Source: Siphonodentalium dalli (lineage: Eukaryota; Mollusca; Scaphopoda; Gadilida; Siphonodentaliidae). From it: 64,000 nt of DNA. The position numbers and the translations under genes were made by a program. The DNA lies in assembly GCA_032622095.1 (NCBI GenBank), contig CP136061.1, forward strand, positions 129,776,754 through 129,840,753, given 5' to 3'. Positions 44,854-56,784 of this stretch are shown piece by piece. Below the pieces are notes generated by a model. That model was not told where the DNA came from. It saw only the letters and a program-made list of their open reading frames with translations, and did not search any database. Position 1 is the stretch's first letter. Each line of letters starts with the position of its first letter.

Positions 44854-47835
44854 CGGATTCTATAGTTTCCCTACACACACTCAAGAAGCGCAGCTCTAAT
44901 TATTGAGTTACAGTTAACCATGCATATGGCAATATAAAGTATAACCTTATATACATCGAACGTCTGCGCGTGCCAGGGAATACCCAAAACAAATGTGTGT
45001 CATAAATCTAACTCAGAACCGAAAGCAGTCAGTTTAATTTTTCAGTAATATATTGATACGCTTAACAACTTATGCATCTATACAATTCGCTTGTTTAGTT
45101 GACATTATACTCAATTTTACACCGCGCACAGTGAACCGAGTTATACTCCAAATTCACGGAGCAAGTGGGAAGCGCCGATGCGTGTTGTGATACGAATTTG
45201 AATGCAACGCAAAGTAAACACTTCGTTGCCACTCGAAAACTGTGTTGTAGTACTCGAAAGATCGCCGAGCCAATCAAATAGCGTTGATTGGGCCGAACAG
45301 AGGCCACTACGTTCTTGTAAAAACACCCCCTTCCAGACCCCGTGCAAGTATATAAATCCAGATTGGTTTCATATCAAACCATATCTTTCGTTCACTGTCG
45401 CTCGATCGTTCTAAATCAAAACCATTTCAGTCGAACATTATAGAAATTGCCATCATTATGTCATCAGTTGCAGGCATCGACATGAAAGGGGGACTTTTTG
45501 GTTTCCTCATAGATTCAGCGTTTACGTTCAGTGATCAGGATATTTCACAATCGCATGGGAAAATAACCAGGTCGTGTGTCTCAACAAATCTCGAGTACCT
45601 TGCTTCAATTCGAGCGAACGCCACAGATGATTTCAATGTGAATGGCACGGATGTCGACCTTGATGACTGTGATTCCTACCAAGCTCAACTGAGGGGTCAC
45701 AATGTCAGCAGTTCCATTCTGTTTTCTGTGGGGTGTGATGCAGCGACAGATTCGAAAGACAAGAAAGGAATCAAGCGAGCATGTACCGAAGCCGTTCTGC
45801 CCCCAAATAAGAGACCGGTAGTGAACAGTTTAAGGAACAAATCAAAAGAATATTGCGTTTTCTGCAAACACAGTAAAAAGCCAGCACGGTTGTACAAAAG
45901 TCACCTGGTAAAAGACGACAATGATGTAGTTACCTGTCCCATTCTCCGACGGTACAAGTGCTCTCTATGTGGTGTTTCTGGTGACAAAGCTCACACGATC
46001 AAGTATTGTCCATCATACGAAGGGATATCCATGAGCGTTGCCGTAGCCAGGAGAAGAAAGTTCGACAGCAAGAGAGTCAGATCTTCATAAGCTGCAAGCC
46101 AGATTAGCACACGCTATGTGTCTAAATGCCCGTTTTGTTTAAATATTATTCAATTGTTATATATGCCTTTAATTTATGTTGGTGCGCATGGAAATTTGAA
46201 ACATGCGCACAATTTGTATTGTATAAATAAACAATTTGTAATGAATTATATGCAAAGAAGCTTTTACATATTAGGCAATAAACTTATGTATAACAAATAT
46301 CCTTTTCGTATCTATATATAAACAAATGGGCGGTCTCTTGGTGCTTGCATTTTTTGTACCTCGTTCCTGTCGTGTCGTGTAGATATTTCTGAAATTGTAG
46401 CTGTCAAATGTCAAAATCTAGTGATTATTGTGCGAATGGGTGGTTTCGCCTACTTGTCTAATGTCTTGTTCTTTGAACACACAGAAAGAAATCGCATGCA
46501 ACAATTCCAATCCCGCTTTCTATAAGCCATATATCAGTCCATCGTCAAAGCTTCAATGGAAGACTCGCGTAGCAGGGTTGCGAGTACAAATGCCCCACTG
46601 AAGCATAACAGTACGATGATAAAACAAAATCGTTTCATGCAAGACTTGTGGTGATCGCTGGTCGGAGAAGGCCGGCGCTTCAGATTGAATTTTTTTTTTT
46701 TTTGGTACAAATTTCCCAATGTATCCATTTTGTGATCACTATTTTAACTATAACTCTAAATCCGTGTCTTTGGTTCAGTTCAAGATACAAACCACAATGA
46801 ACTGTCAGGTTTAAATGAGGTAGTAATCAACGATTTCTGGCCATTTTCACAATGTTGAGTGGTTACTGTACTACAACATTCTGCTGTACCACGGTCATTG
46901 ACAAACAGCACACAATAGACAGAAATGGACTAAGCATTCAACTGTCTGTACTTTGACTGGACTGTCACATCATAAATTGAATTATCTCCCTTGGACTGTC
47001 CATGCAATGCACCAATTTTTAACCATTGTTTGGCCGAAAGTAGCCGTCTTCGGTCCCATAGTTAACCATGACAGAGCGAGTGTCAGTCTATGGTCACCTT
47101 GTGCGCAGATATAGAACCTAGATAGATGTAAGATGATATAAAAACTAAAGAAAAATTATCGTATCAATTTTGAAATTTTTTTTTGGAACTGCAGAAGACT
47201 GTTTTGAAGGGAGATAAATCAATCTCTTTTCCGGTGTATTACCACATAGAGCTGGTCCACACCATGCAGATACGAAACACATACTTCGCAAGTCAAACAA
47301 CATCCTATTTTGTGAACTATGGTACCTTTATAAAATAATTAAACCATTAAAACAGTACTCACATTAATAACAAATGTCAAACTGACAGTTACAGCCCTTA
47401 TATGCTTAAAATCCTATTTTTCAGCCCTCCTACAAACCCATGAAATCGTGTATGGATACTTGAACTAAAACGCATAATATTGTCGATGACAGTGTTGTCG
47501 TGCAACAACGTGCTTATGTAGCCTAAATTGTTTATTTCAGATGGTTGGAACTAATATTTTGCCTCAATTTCGGTATGTTTGTTCTGTCAGACACATGCCC
47601 CTCGTTTCGAATTTACAAAACACCATATTTCCACCACGTTGTTTGGCGATATTTGACCAATTTAAACAATGGCAAAGCGAATGGCAGAAAATTATCATAC
47701 CATCGCCCGTTAGAACTATGCTGGCGTTAACCTATATGGGAATCAGAAATAAACCCATCACAGTGGTTGGCTCTCAAGGCCTTTTCCTTCAGAAATAATG
47801 CACCGGTCAAGCAGCCGTCAGAAGAGTTATAAATG
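44854..47835 (+). repeat. Array unit 16, family C subtype D (2,982 bp)
   Basis: D marks, with a private change inside the MITE-like element (GTGCGCAG for GTGAGCAG near 47104). TATA starts at 45349, AATAAA at 46226, MITE-like element 46982-47217. Confidence 0.95.
45458..46090 (+). CDS. nanos: Nanos-type zinc-finger protein, copy 16 (most private changes)
   Basis: Y71C plus three private missense changes: A110T, P169S in the CPLC turn of the second knuckle, and D188E. It is open and keeps all ligands. P169S replaces a residue that I recall as strongly conserved in Nanos, so this copy may be drifting. Confidence 0.95.
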   Translation: MSSVAGIDMKGGLFGFLIDSAFTFSDQDISQSHGKITRSCVSTNLEYLASIRANATDDFNVNGTDVDLDDCDSYQAQLRGHNVSSSILFSVGCDAATDSKDKKGIKRACTEAVLPPNKRPVVNSLRNKSKEYCVFCKHSKKPARLYKSHLVKDDNDVVTCPILRRYKCSLCGVSGDKAHTIKYCPSYEGISMSVAVARRRKFDSKRVRSS

Positions 47836-50819
47836 CGGATTCTATAGTTTCCCTACACACACTCAAGAAGCGCAGCTCTAATTATTGAGTTACAGTTAAC
47901 CATGCATATGGCAATATAAAGTATAACCTTATATACATCGAACGTCTGCGCGTGCCAGGGAATACCCAAAACAAATGTGTGTCATAAATCTAACTCAGAA
48001 CCGAAAGCAGTCAGTTTAATTTTTCAGTAATATATTGATACGCTTAACAACTTATGCATCTATACAATTCGCTTGTTTAGTTGACATTATACTCAATTTT
48101 ACACCGCGCACAGTGAACCGAGTTATACTCCAAATTCACGGAGCAAGTGGGAAGCGCCGATGCGTGTTGTGATACGAATTTGAATGCAACGCAAAGTAAA
48201 CACTTCGTTGCCACTCGAAAACTGTGTTGTAGTACTCGAAAGATCGCCGAGCCAATCAAATAGCGTTGATTGGGCCGAACAGAGGCCACTACGTTCTTGT
48301 AAAAACACCCCCCTTCCAGACCCCGTGCAAGTATATAAATCCAGATTGGTTTCATATCAAACCATATCTTTCGTTCACTGTCGCTCGATCGTTCTAAAAT
48401 CAAAACCATTTCAGTCGAACATTATAGAAATTGCCATCATTATGTCATCAGTTGCAGGCATCGACATGAAAGGGGGACTTTTGGTTTCCTCATAGATTCA
48501 GCGTTTACGTTCAGTGATCAGGATATTTCACAATCGCATGGGAAAATAACCAGGTCGTGTGTCTCAACAAATCTCGAGTACCTTGCTTCAATTCGAGCGA
48601 ACGCCACAGATGATTTCAATGTGAATGGCACGGATGTCGACCTTGATGACTGTGATTCCTACCAAGCTCAACTGAGGGGTCACAATGTCAGCAGTTCCAT
48701 TCTGTTTTCTGTGGGGTGTGATGCAGCGACAGATTCGAAAGACAAGAAAGGAATCAAGCGAGCATGTGCCGAAGCCGTTCTGCCCCCAAATAAGAGACCG
48801 GTAGTGAACAGTTTAAGGAACAAATCAAAAGAATATTGCGTTTTCTGCAAACACAGTAAAAAGCCAGCACGGTTGTACAAAAGTCACCTGGTAAAAGACG
48901 ACAATGATGTAGTTACCTGTCCCATTCTCCGACGGTACAAGTGCCCTCTATGTGGTGTTTCTGGTGACAAAGCTCACACGATCAAGTATTGTCCATCATA
49001 CGACGGGATATCCATGAGCGTTGCCGTAGCCAGGAGAAGAAAGTTCGACAGCAAGAGAGTCAGATCTTCATAAGCTGCAAGCCAGATTAGCACACGCTAT
49101 GTGTCTAAATGCCCGTTTTGTTTAAATATTATTCAATTGTTATATATGCCTTTAATTTTATGTTGGTGCGCATGGAAATTTGAAACATGCGCACAATTTG
49201 TATTGTATAAATAAACAATTTGTAATGAATTATATGCAAAGAAGCTTTTACATATTAGGCAATAAACTTATGTATAACAAATATCCTTTTCGTATCTATA
49301 TATAAACAAATGGGCGGTCTCTTGGTGCTTGCATTTTTTGTACCTCGTTCCCTGTCGTGTCGTGTAGATATTTCTGAAATTGTAGCTGTCAAATGTCAAA
49401 ATCTAGTGATTATTGTGCGAATGGGTGGTTTCGCCTACTTGTCTAATGTCTTGTTCTTTGAACACACAGAAAGAAATCGCATGCAACAATTCCAATCCGC
49501 TTTCTATAAGCCATATATCAGTCCATCGTCAAAGCTTCAATGGAAGACTCGCGTAGCAGGGTTGCGAGTACAAATGCCCCACTGAAGCATAACAGTACGA
49601 TGATAAAACAAAATCGTTTCATGCAAGACTTGTGGTGATCGCTGGTCGGAGAAGGCCGGCGCTTCAGATTGAATTTTTTTTTTTTTTGGTACAAATTTCC
49701 CAATGTATCCATTTTGTGATCACTATTTTAACTATAACTCTAAATCCGTGTCTTTGGTTCAGTTCAAGATACAAACCACAATGAACTGTCAGGTTTAAAT
49801 GAGGTAGTAATCAACGATTTCTGGCCATTTTCACAATGTTGAGTGGTTACTGTACTACAACATTCTGCTGTACCACGGTCATTGACAAACAGCACACAAT
49901 AGACAGAAATGGACTAAGCATTCAACTGTCTGTACTTTGACTGGACTGTCACATCATAAATTGAATTATCTCCCTTGGACTGTCCATGCAATGCACCAAT
50001 TTTTAACCATTGTTTGGCCGAAAGTAGCCGTCTTCGGTCCCATAGTTAACCATGACAGAGCGAGTGTCAGTCTATGGTCACCTTGTGAGCAGATATAGAA
50101 CCTAGATAGATGTAAGATGATATAAAAATTAAAGAAAAATTATCGTATCAATTTTGAAATTTTTTTTTGGAACTGCAGAAGACTGTTTTGAAGGGAGATA
50201 AATCAATCTCTTTTCCGGTGTATTACCACATAGAGCTGGTCCACACCATGCAGATACGAAACACATACTTCGCAAGTCAAACAACATCCTATTTTGTGAA
50301 CTATGGTACCTTTATAAAATAATTAAACCATTAAAACAGTACTCACATTAATAACAAATGTCAAACTGACAGTTACAGCCCTTATATGCTTAAAATCCTA
50401 TTTTTCAGCCCTCCTACAAACCCATGAAATCGTGTATGGATACTTGAACTAAAACGCATAATATTGTCGATGACAGTGTTGTCGTGCAACAACGTGCTTA
50501 TGTAGCCTAAATTGTTTATTTCAGATGGTTGGAACTAATATTTTGCCTCAATTTCGGTATGTTTGTTCTGTCAGACACATGCCCCTCGTTTCGAATTTAC
50601 AAAACACCATATTTCCACCACGTTGTTTGGCGATATTTGACCAATTTAAACAATGGCAAAGCGAATGGCAGAAAATTATCATACCATCGCCCGTTAGAAC
50701 TATGCTGGCGTTAACCTATATGGGAATCAGAAATAAACCCATCACAGTGGTTGGCTCTCAAGGCCTTTTCCTTCAGAAATAATGCACCGGTCAAGCAGCC
50801 GTCAGAAGAGTTATAAATG
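47836..50819 (+). repeat. Array unit 17, family C subtype D with clustered homopolymer indels (2,984 bp)
   Basis: Between about 48305 and 49500 six homopolymer runs differ by one base from the neighbouring units: C6 for C5, A4 for A3, T4 for T5 in the CDS, T4 for T3, C3 for C2, and C2 for C3. Units elsewhere show almost none. TATA starts at 48332, AATAAA at 49210, MITE-like element 49966-50201. Confidence 0.93.
48442..49073 (+). pseudogene. nanos: nanos copy 17, frameshifted near codon 14 (possible consensus error)
   Basis: One T is missing from the T5 run at 48479-48482, so the frame from the normal ATG ends at 48495 after 17 codons. Downstream the normal frame is fully open to the usual stop and keeps Y71C and all zinc ligands. 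A 150-codon frame starting internally at 48621 would begin with a non-ATG codon (GTG) and is not a separate gene. The five other homopolymer changes around it make a sequencing consensus error as likely as a true null allele. Confidence 0.75.
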
Positions 50820-53801
50820 CGGATTCTATAGTTTCCCTACACACACTCAAGAAGCGCAGCTCTAATTATTGAGTTACAGTTAACCATGCATATGGCAATA
50901 TAAAGTATAACCTTATATACATCGAACGTCTGCGCGTGCCAGGGAATACCCAAAACAAATGTGTGTCATAAATCTAACTCAGAACCGAAAGCAGTCAGTT
51001 TAATTTTTCAGTAATATATTGATACGCTTAACAACTTATGCATCTATACAATTCGCTTGTTTAGTTGACATTATACTCAATTTTACACCGCGCACAGTGA
51101 ACCGAGTTATACTCCAAATTCACGGAGCAAGTGGGAAGCGCCGATGCGTGTTGTGATACGAATTTGAATGCAACGCAAAGTAAACACTTCGTTGCCACTC
51201 GAAAACTGTGTTGTAGTACTCGAAAGATCGCCGAGCCAATCAAATAGCGTTGATTGGGCCGAACAGAGGCCACTACGTTCTTGTAAAAACACCCCCTTCC
51301 AGACCCCGTGCAAGTATATAAATCCAGATTGGTTTCATATCAAACCATATCTTTCGTTCACTGTCGCTCGATCGTTCTAAATCAAAACCATTTCAGTCGA
51401 ACATTATAGAAATTGCCATCATTATGTCATCAGTTGCAGGCATCGACATGAAAGGGGGACTTTTTGGTTTCCTCATAGATTCAGCGTTTACGTTCAGTGA
51501 TCAGGATATTTCACAATCGCATGGGAAAATAACCAGGTCGTGTGTCTCAACAAATCTCGAGTACCTTGCTTCAATTCGAGCGAACGCCACAGATGATTTC
51601 AATGTGAATGGCACGGATGTCGACCTTGATGACTGTGATTCCTACCAAGCTCAACTGAGGGGTCACAATGTCAGCAGTTCCATTCTGTTTTCTGTGGGGT
51701 GTGATGCAGCGACAGATTCGAAAGACAAGAAAGGAATCAAGCGAGCATGTGCCGAAGCCGTTCTGCCCCCAAATAAGAGACCGGTAGTGAACAGTTTAAG
51801 GAACAAATCAAAAGAATATTGCGTTTTCTGCAAACACAGTAAAAAGCCAGCACGGTTGTACAAAAGTCACCTGGTAAAAGACGACAATGATGTAGTTACC
51901 TGTCCCATTCTCCGACGGTACAAGTGCCCTCTATGTGGTGTTTCTGGTGACAAAGCTCACACGATCAAGTATTGTCCATCATACGACGGGATATCCATGA
52001 GCGTTGCCGTAGCCAGGAGAAGAAAGTTCGACAGCAAGAGAGTCAGATCTTCATAAGCTGCAAGCCAGATTAGCACACGCTATGTGTCTAAATGCCCGTT
52101 TTGTTTAAATATTATTCAATTGTTATATATGCCTTTAATTTATGTTGGTGCGCATGGAAATTTGAAACATGCGCACAATTTGTATTGTATAAATAAACAA
52201 TTTGTAATGAATTATATGCAAAGAAGCTTTTACATATTAGGCAATAAACTTATGTATAACAAATATCCTTTTCGTATCTATATATAAACAAATGGGCGGT
52301 CTCTTGGTGCTTGCATTTTTTGTACCTCGTTCCTGTCGTGTCGTGTAGATATTTCTGAAATTGTAGCTGTCAAATGTCAAAATCTAGTGATTATTGTGCG
52401 AATGGGTGGTTTCGCCTACTTGTCTAATGTCTTGTTCTTTGAACACACAGAAAGAAATCGCATGCAACAATTCCAATCCCGCTTTCTATAAGCCATATAT
52501 CAGTCCATCGTCAAAGCTTCAATGGAAGACTCGCGTAGCAGGGTTGCGAGTACAAATGCCCCACTGAAGCATAACAGTACGATGATAAAACAAAATCGTT
52601 TCATGCAAGACTTGTGGTGATCGCTGGTCGGAGAAGGCCGGCGCTTCAGATTGAATTTTTTTTTTTTTTGGTACAAATTTCCCAATGTATCCATTTTGTG
52701 ATCACTATTTTAACTATAACTCTAAATCCGTGTCTTTGGTTCAGTTCAAGATACAAACCACAATGAACTGTCAGGTTTAAATGAGGTAGTAATCAACGAT
52801 TTCTGGACATTTTCACAATGTTGAGTGGTTACTGTACTACAACATTCTGCTGTACCACGGTCATTGACAAACAGCACACAATAGACAGAAATGGACTAAG
52901 CATTCAACTGTCTGTACTTTGACTGGACTGTCACATCATAAATTGTATTATCTCCCTTGGACTGTCCATGCAATGCACCAATTTTTAACCATTGTTTGGC
53001 CGAAAGTAGCCGTCTTCGGTCCCATAGTTAACCATGACAGAGCGAGTGTCAGTCTATGGTCACCTTGTGAGCAGATATAGAACCTAGATAAATGTAAGAT
53101 GATATAAAAACTAAAGAAAAATTATCGTATCAATTTTGAATTTTTTTTTTGGAACTGCAGAAGACTGTTTTGAAGGGAGATAAATCAATCTCTTTTCCGG
53201 TGTATTACCACATAGAGCTGGTCCACACCATGCAGATACGAAACACATACTTCGCAAGTCAAACATCATCCTATTTTGTGAACTATGGTACCTTTATAAA
53301 ATAATTAAACCATTAAAACAGTACTCACATTAATAACAAATGTCAAACTGACAGTTACAGCCCTTATATGCTTAAAATCCTATTTTTCAGCCCTCCTACA
53401 AACCCATGAAATCGTGTATGGATACTTGAACTAAAACGCATAATATTGTCGATGACAGTGTTGTCGTGCAACAACGTGCTTATGTAGCCTAAATTGTTTA
53501 TTTCAGATGGTTGGAACTAATATTTTGCCTCAATTTCGGTATGTTTGTTCTGTCAGACACATGCCCCTCGTTTCGAATTTACAAAACACCATATTTCCAC
53601 CACGTTGTTTGGCGATATTTGACCAATTTAAACAATGGCAAAGCGAATGGCAGAAAATTATCATACCATCGCCCGTTAGAACTATGCTGGCGTTAACCTA
53701 TATGGGAATCAGAAATAAACCCATCACAGTGGTTGGCTCTCAAGGCCTTTTCCTTCAGAAATAATGCACCGGTCAAGCAGCCGTCAGAAGAGTTATAAAT
53801 G
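50820..53801 (+). repeat. Array unit 18, family C subtype E (2,982 bp)
   Basis: E marks with CTGGACATT and a private-to-the-pair AGATAAATG at 53088. TATA starts at 51315, AATAAA at 52192, MITE-like element 52948-53183. First half of the 5,965-bp dimer that reappears as unit 20. Confidence 0.95.
51424..52056 (+). CDS. nanos: Nanos-type zinc-finger protein, copy 18 (Y71C)
   Basis: C-family protein with Y71C only. It sits in an E-type unit, whereas copies 13, 16 and 17 with the same change sit in D-type units, showing exchange between subtypes. Confidence 0.97.
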   Translation: MSSVAGIDMKGGLFGFLIDSAFTFSDQDISQSHGKITRSCVSTNLEYLASIRANATDDFNVNGTDVDLDDCDSYQAQLRGHNVSSSILFSVGCDAATDSKDKKGIKRACAEAVLPPNKRPVVNSLRNKSKEYCVFCKHSKKPARLYKSHLVKDDNDVVTCPILRRYKCPLCGVSGDKAHTIKYCPSYDGISMSVAVARRRKFDSKRVRSS

Positions 53802-56784
53802 CGGATTCTATAGTTTCCCTACACACACTCAAGAAGCGCAGCTCTAATTATTGAGTTACAGTTAACCATGCATATGGCAATATAAAGTATAACCTTATAT
53901 ACATCGAACGTCTGCGCGTGCCAGGGAATACCCAAAACAAATGTGTGTCATAAATCTAACTCAGAACCGAAAGCAGTCAGTTTAATTTTTCAGTAATATA
54001 TTGATACGCTTAACAACTTATGCATCTATACAATTCGCTTGTTTAGTTGACATTATACTCAATTTTACACCGCGCACAGTGAACCGAGTTATACTCCAAA
54101 TTCACGGAGCAAGTGGGAAGCGCCGATGCGTGTTGTGATACGAATTTGAATGCAACGCAAAGTAAACACTTCGTTGCCACTCGAAAAACTGTGTTGTAGT
54201 ACTCGAAAGATCGCCGAGCCAATCAAATAGCGTTGATTGGGTCGAACAGAGGCCACTACGTTCTTGTAAAAACACCCCCTTCCAGACCCCGTGCAAGTAT
54301 ATAAATCCAGATTGGTTTCATATCAAACCATATCTTTCGTTCACTGTCGCTCGATCGTTCTAAATCAAAACCATTTCAGTCGAACATTATAGAAATTGCC
54401 ATCATTATGTCATCAGTTGCAGGCATCGACATGAAAGGGGGACTTTTTGGTTTCCTCATAGATTCAGCGTTTACGTTCAGTGATCAGGATATTTCACAAT
54501 CGCATGGGAAAATAACCAGGTCGTGTGTCTCAACAAATCTCGAGTACCTTGCTTCAATTCGAGCGAACGCCACAGATGATTTCAATGTGAATGGCACGGA
54601 TGTCGACCTTGATGACTATGATTCCTACCAAGCTCAACTGAGGGGTCACAATGTCAGCAGTTCCATTCTGTTTTCTGTGGGGTGTGATGCAGCGACAGAT
54701 TCGAATGACAAGAAAGGAATCAAGCGAGCATGTGCCGAAGCCGTTCTGCCCCCAAATAAGAGACCGGTAGTGAACAGTTTAAGGAACAAATCAAAAGAAT
54801 ATTGCGTTTTCTGCAAACACAGTAAAAAGCCAGCACGGTTGTACAAAAGTCACCTGGTAAAAGACGACAATGATGTAGTTACCTGTCCCATTCTCCGACG
54901 GTACAAGTGCCCTCTATGTGGTGTTTCTGGTGACAAAGCTCACACGATCAAGTATTGTCCATCATACGACGGGATATCCATGAGCGTTGCCGTAGCCAGG
55001 AGAAGAAAGTTCGACAGCAAGAGAGTCAGATCTTCATAAGCTGCAAGCCAGATTAGCACACGCTATGTGTCTAAATGCCCGTTTTGTTTAAATATTATTC
55101 AATTGTTATATATGCCTTTAATTTATGTTGGTGCGCATGGAAATTTGAAACATGCGCACAATTTGTATTGTATAAATAAACAATTTGTAATGAATTATAT
55201 GCAAAGAAGCTTTTACATATTAGGCAATAAACTTATGTATAACAAATATCCTTTTCGTATCTATATATAAACAAATGGGCGGTCTCTTGGTGCTTGCATT
55301 TTTTGTACCTCGTTCCTGTCGTGTCGTGTAGATATTTCTGAAATTGTAGCTGTCAAATGTCAAAATCTAGTGATTATTGTGCGAATGGGTGGTTTCGCCT
55401 ACTTGTCTAATGTCTTGTTCTTTGAACACACAGAAAGAAATCGCATGCAACAATTCCAATCCCGCTTTCTATAAGCCATATATCAGTCCATCGTCAAAGC
55501 TTCAATGGAAGACTCGCGTAGCAGGGTTGCGAGTACAAATGCCCCACTGAAGCATAACAGTACGATGATAAAACAAAATCGTTTCATGCAAGACTTGTGG
55601 TGATCGCTGGTCGGAGAAGGCCGGCGCTTCAGATTGAATTTTTTTTTTTTTTGGTACAAATTTCCCAATGTATCCATTTTGTGATCACTATTTTAACTAT
55701 AACTCTAAATCCGTGTCTTTGGTTCAGTTCAAGATACAAACCACAATGAACTGTCAGGTTTAAATGAGGTAGTAATCAACGATTTCTGGCCATTTTCACA
55801 ATGTTGAGTGGTTACTGTACTACAACATTCTGCTGTACCACGGTCATTGACAAACAGCACACAATAGACAGAAATGGACTAAGCATTCAACTGTCTGTAC
55901 TTTGACTGGACTGTCACATCATAAATTGAATTATCTCCCTTGGACTGTCCATGCAATGCACCAATTTTTAACCATTGTTTGGCCGAAAGTAGCCGTCTTC
56001 GGTCCCATAGTTAACCATGACAGAGCGAGTGTCAGTCTATGGTCACCTTGTGAGCAGATATAGAACCTAGATAGATGTAAGATGATATAAAAACTAAAGA
56101 AAAATTATCGTATCAATTTTGAAATTTTTTTTTGGAACTGCAGAAGACTGTTTTGAAGGGAGATAAATCAATCTCTTTTCCGGTGTATTACCACATAGAG
56201 CTGGTCCACACCATGCAGATACGAAACACATACTTCGCAAGTCAAACAACATCCTATTTTGTGAACTATGGTACCTTTATAAAATAATTAAACCATTAAA
56301 ACAGTACTCACATTAATAACAAATGTCAAACTGACAGTTACAGCCCTTATATGCTTAAAATCCTATTTTTCAGCCCTCCTACAAACCCATGAAATCGTGT
56401 ATGGATACTTGAACTAAAACGCATAATATTGTCGATGACAGTGTTGTCGTGCAACAACGTGCTTATGTAGCCTAAATTGTTTATTTCAGATGGTTGGAAC
56501 TAATATTTTGCCTCAATTTCGGTATGTTTGTTCTGTCAGACACATGCCCCTCGTTTCGAATTTACAAAACACCATATTTCCACCACGTTGTTTGGCGATA
56601 TTTGACCAATTTAAACAATGGCAAAGCGAATGGCAGAAAATTATCATACCATCGCCCGTTAGAACTATGCTGGCGTTAACCTATATGGGAATCAGAAATA
56701 AACCCATCACAGTGGTTGGCTCTCAAGGCCTTTTCCTTCAGAAATAATGCACCGGTCAAGCAGCCGTCAGAAGAGTTATAAATG
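53802..56784 (+). repeat. Array unit 19, family C subtype D (2,983 bp)
   Basis: D marks, one extra A upstream of the CCAAT box (CGAAAAACTG at 54183) and GGGTCGAAC near 54240, both shared with unit 21. TATA starts at 54298, AATAAA at 55175, MITE-like element 55931-56166. Confidence 0.95.
54407..55039 (+). CDS. nanos: Nanos-type zinc-finger protein, copy 19 (K100N)
   Basis: C-family protein with K100N (AAA to AAT) in the lysine-rich linker, shared only with copy 21. Y71 retained. Zinc fingers unchanged. Confidence 0.97.
   Translation: MSSVAGIDMKGGLFGFLIDSAFTFSDQDISQSHGKITRSCVSTNLEYLASIRANATDDFNVNGTDVDLDDYDSYQAQLRGHNVSSSILFSVGCDAATDSNDKKGIKRACAEAVLPPNKRPVVNSLRNKSKEYCVFCKHSKKPARLYKSHLVKDDNDVVTCPILRRYKCPLCGVSGDKAHTIKYCPSYDGISMSVAVARRRKFDSKRVRSS

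Noticed and set aside
48621-49073. 150-codon frame in unit 17 as a separate gene
   Set aside because: It is the 3' part of the frameshifted nanos copy, opened from an internal GTG.
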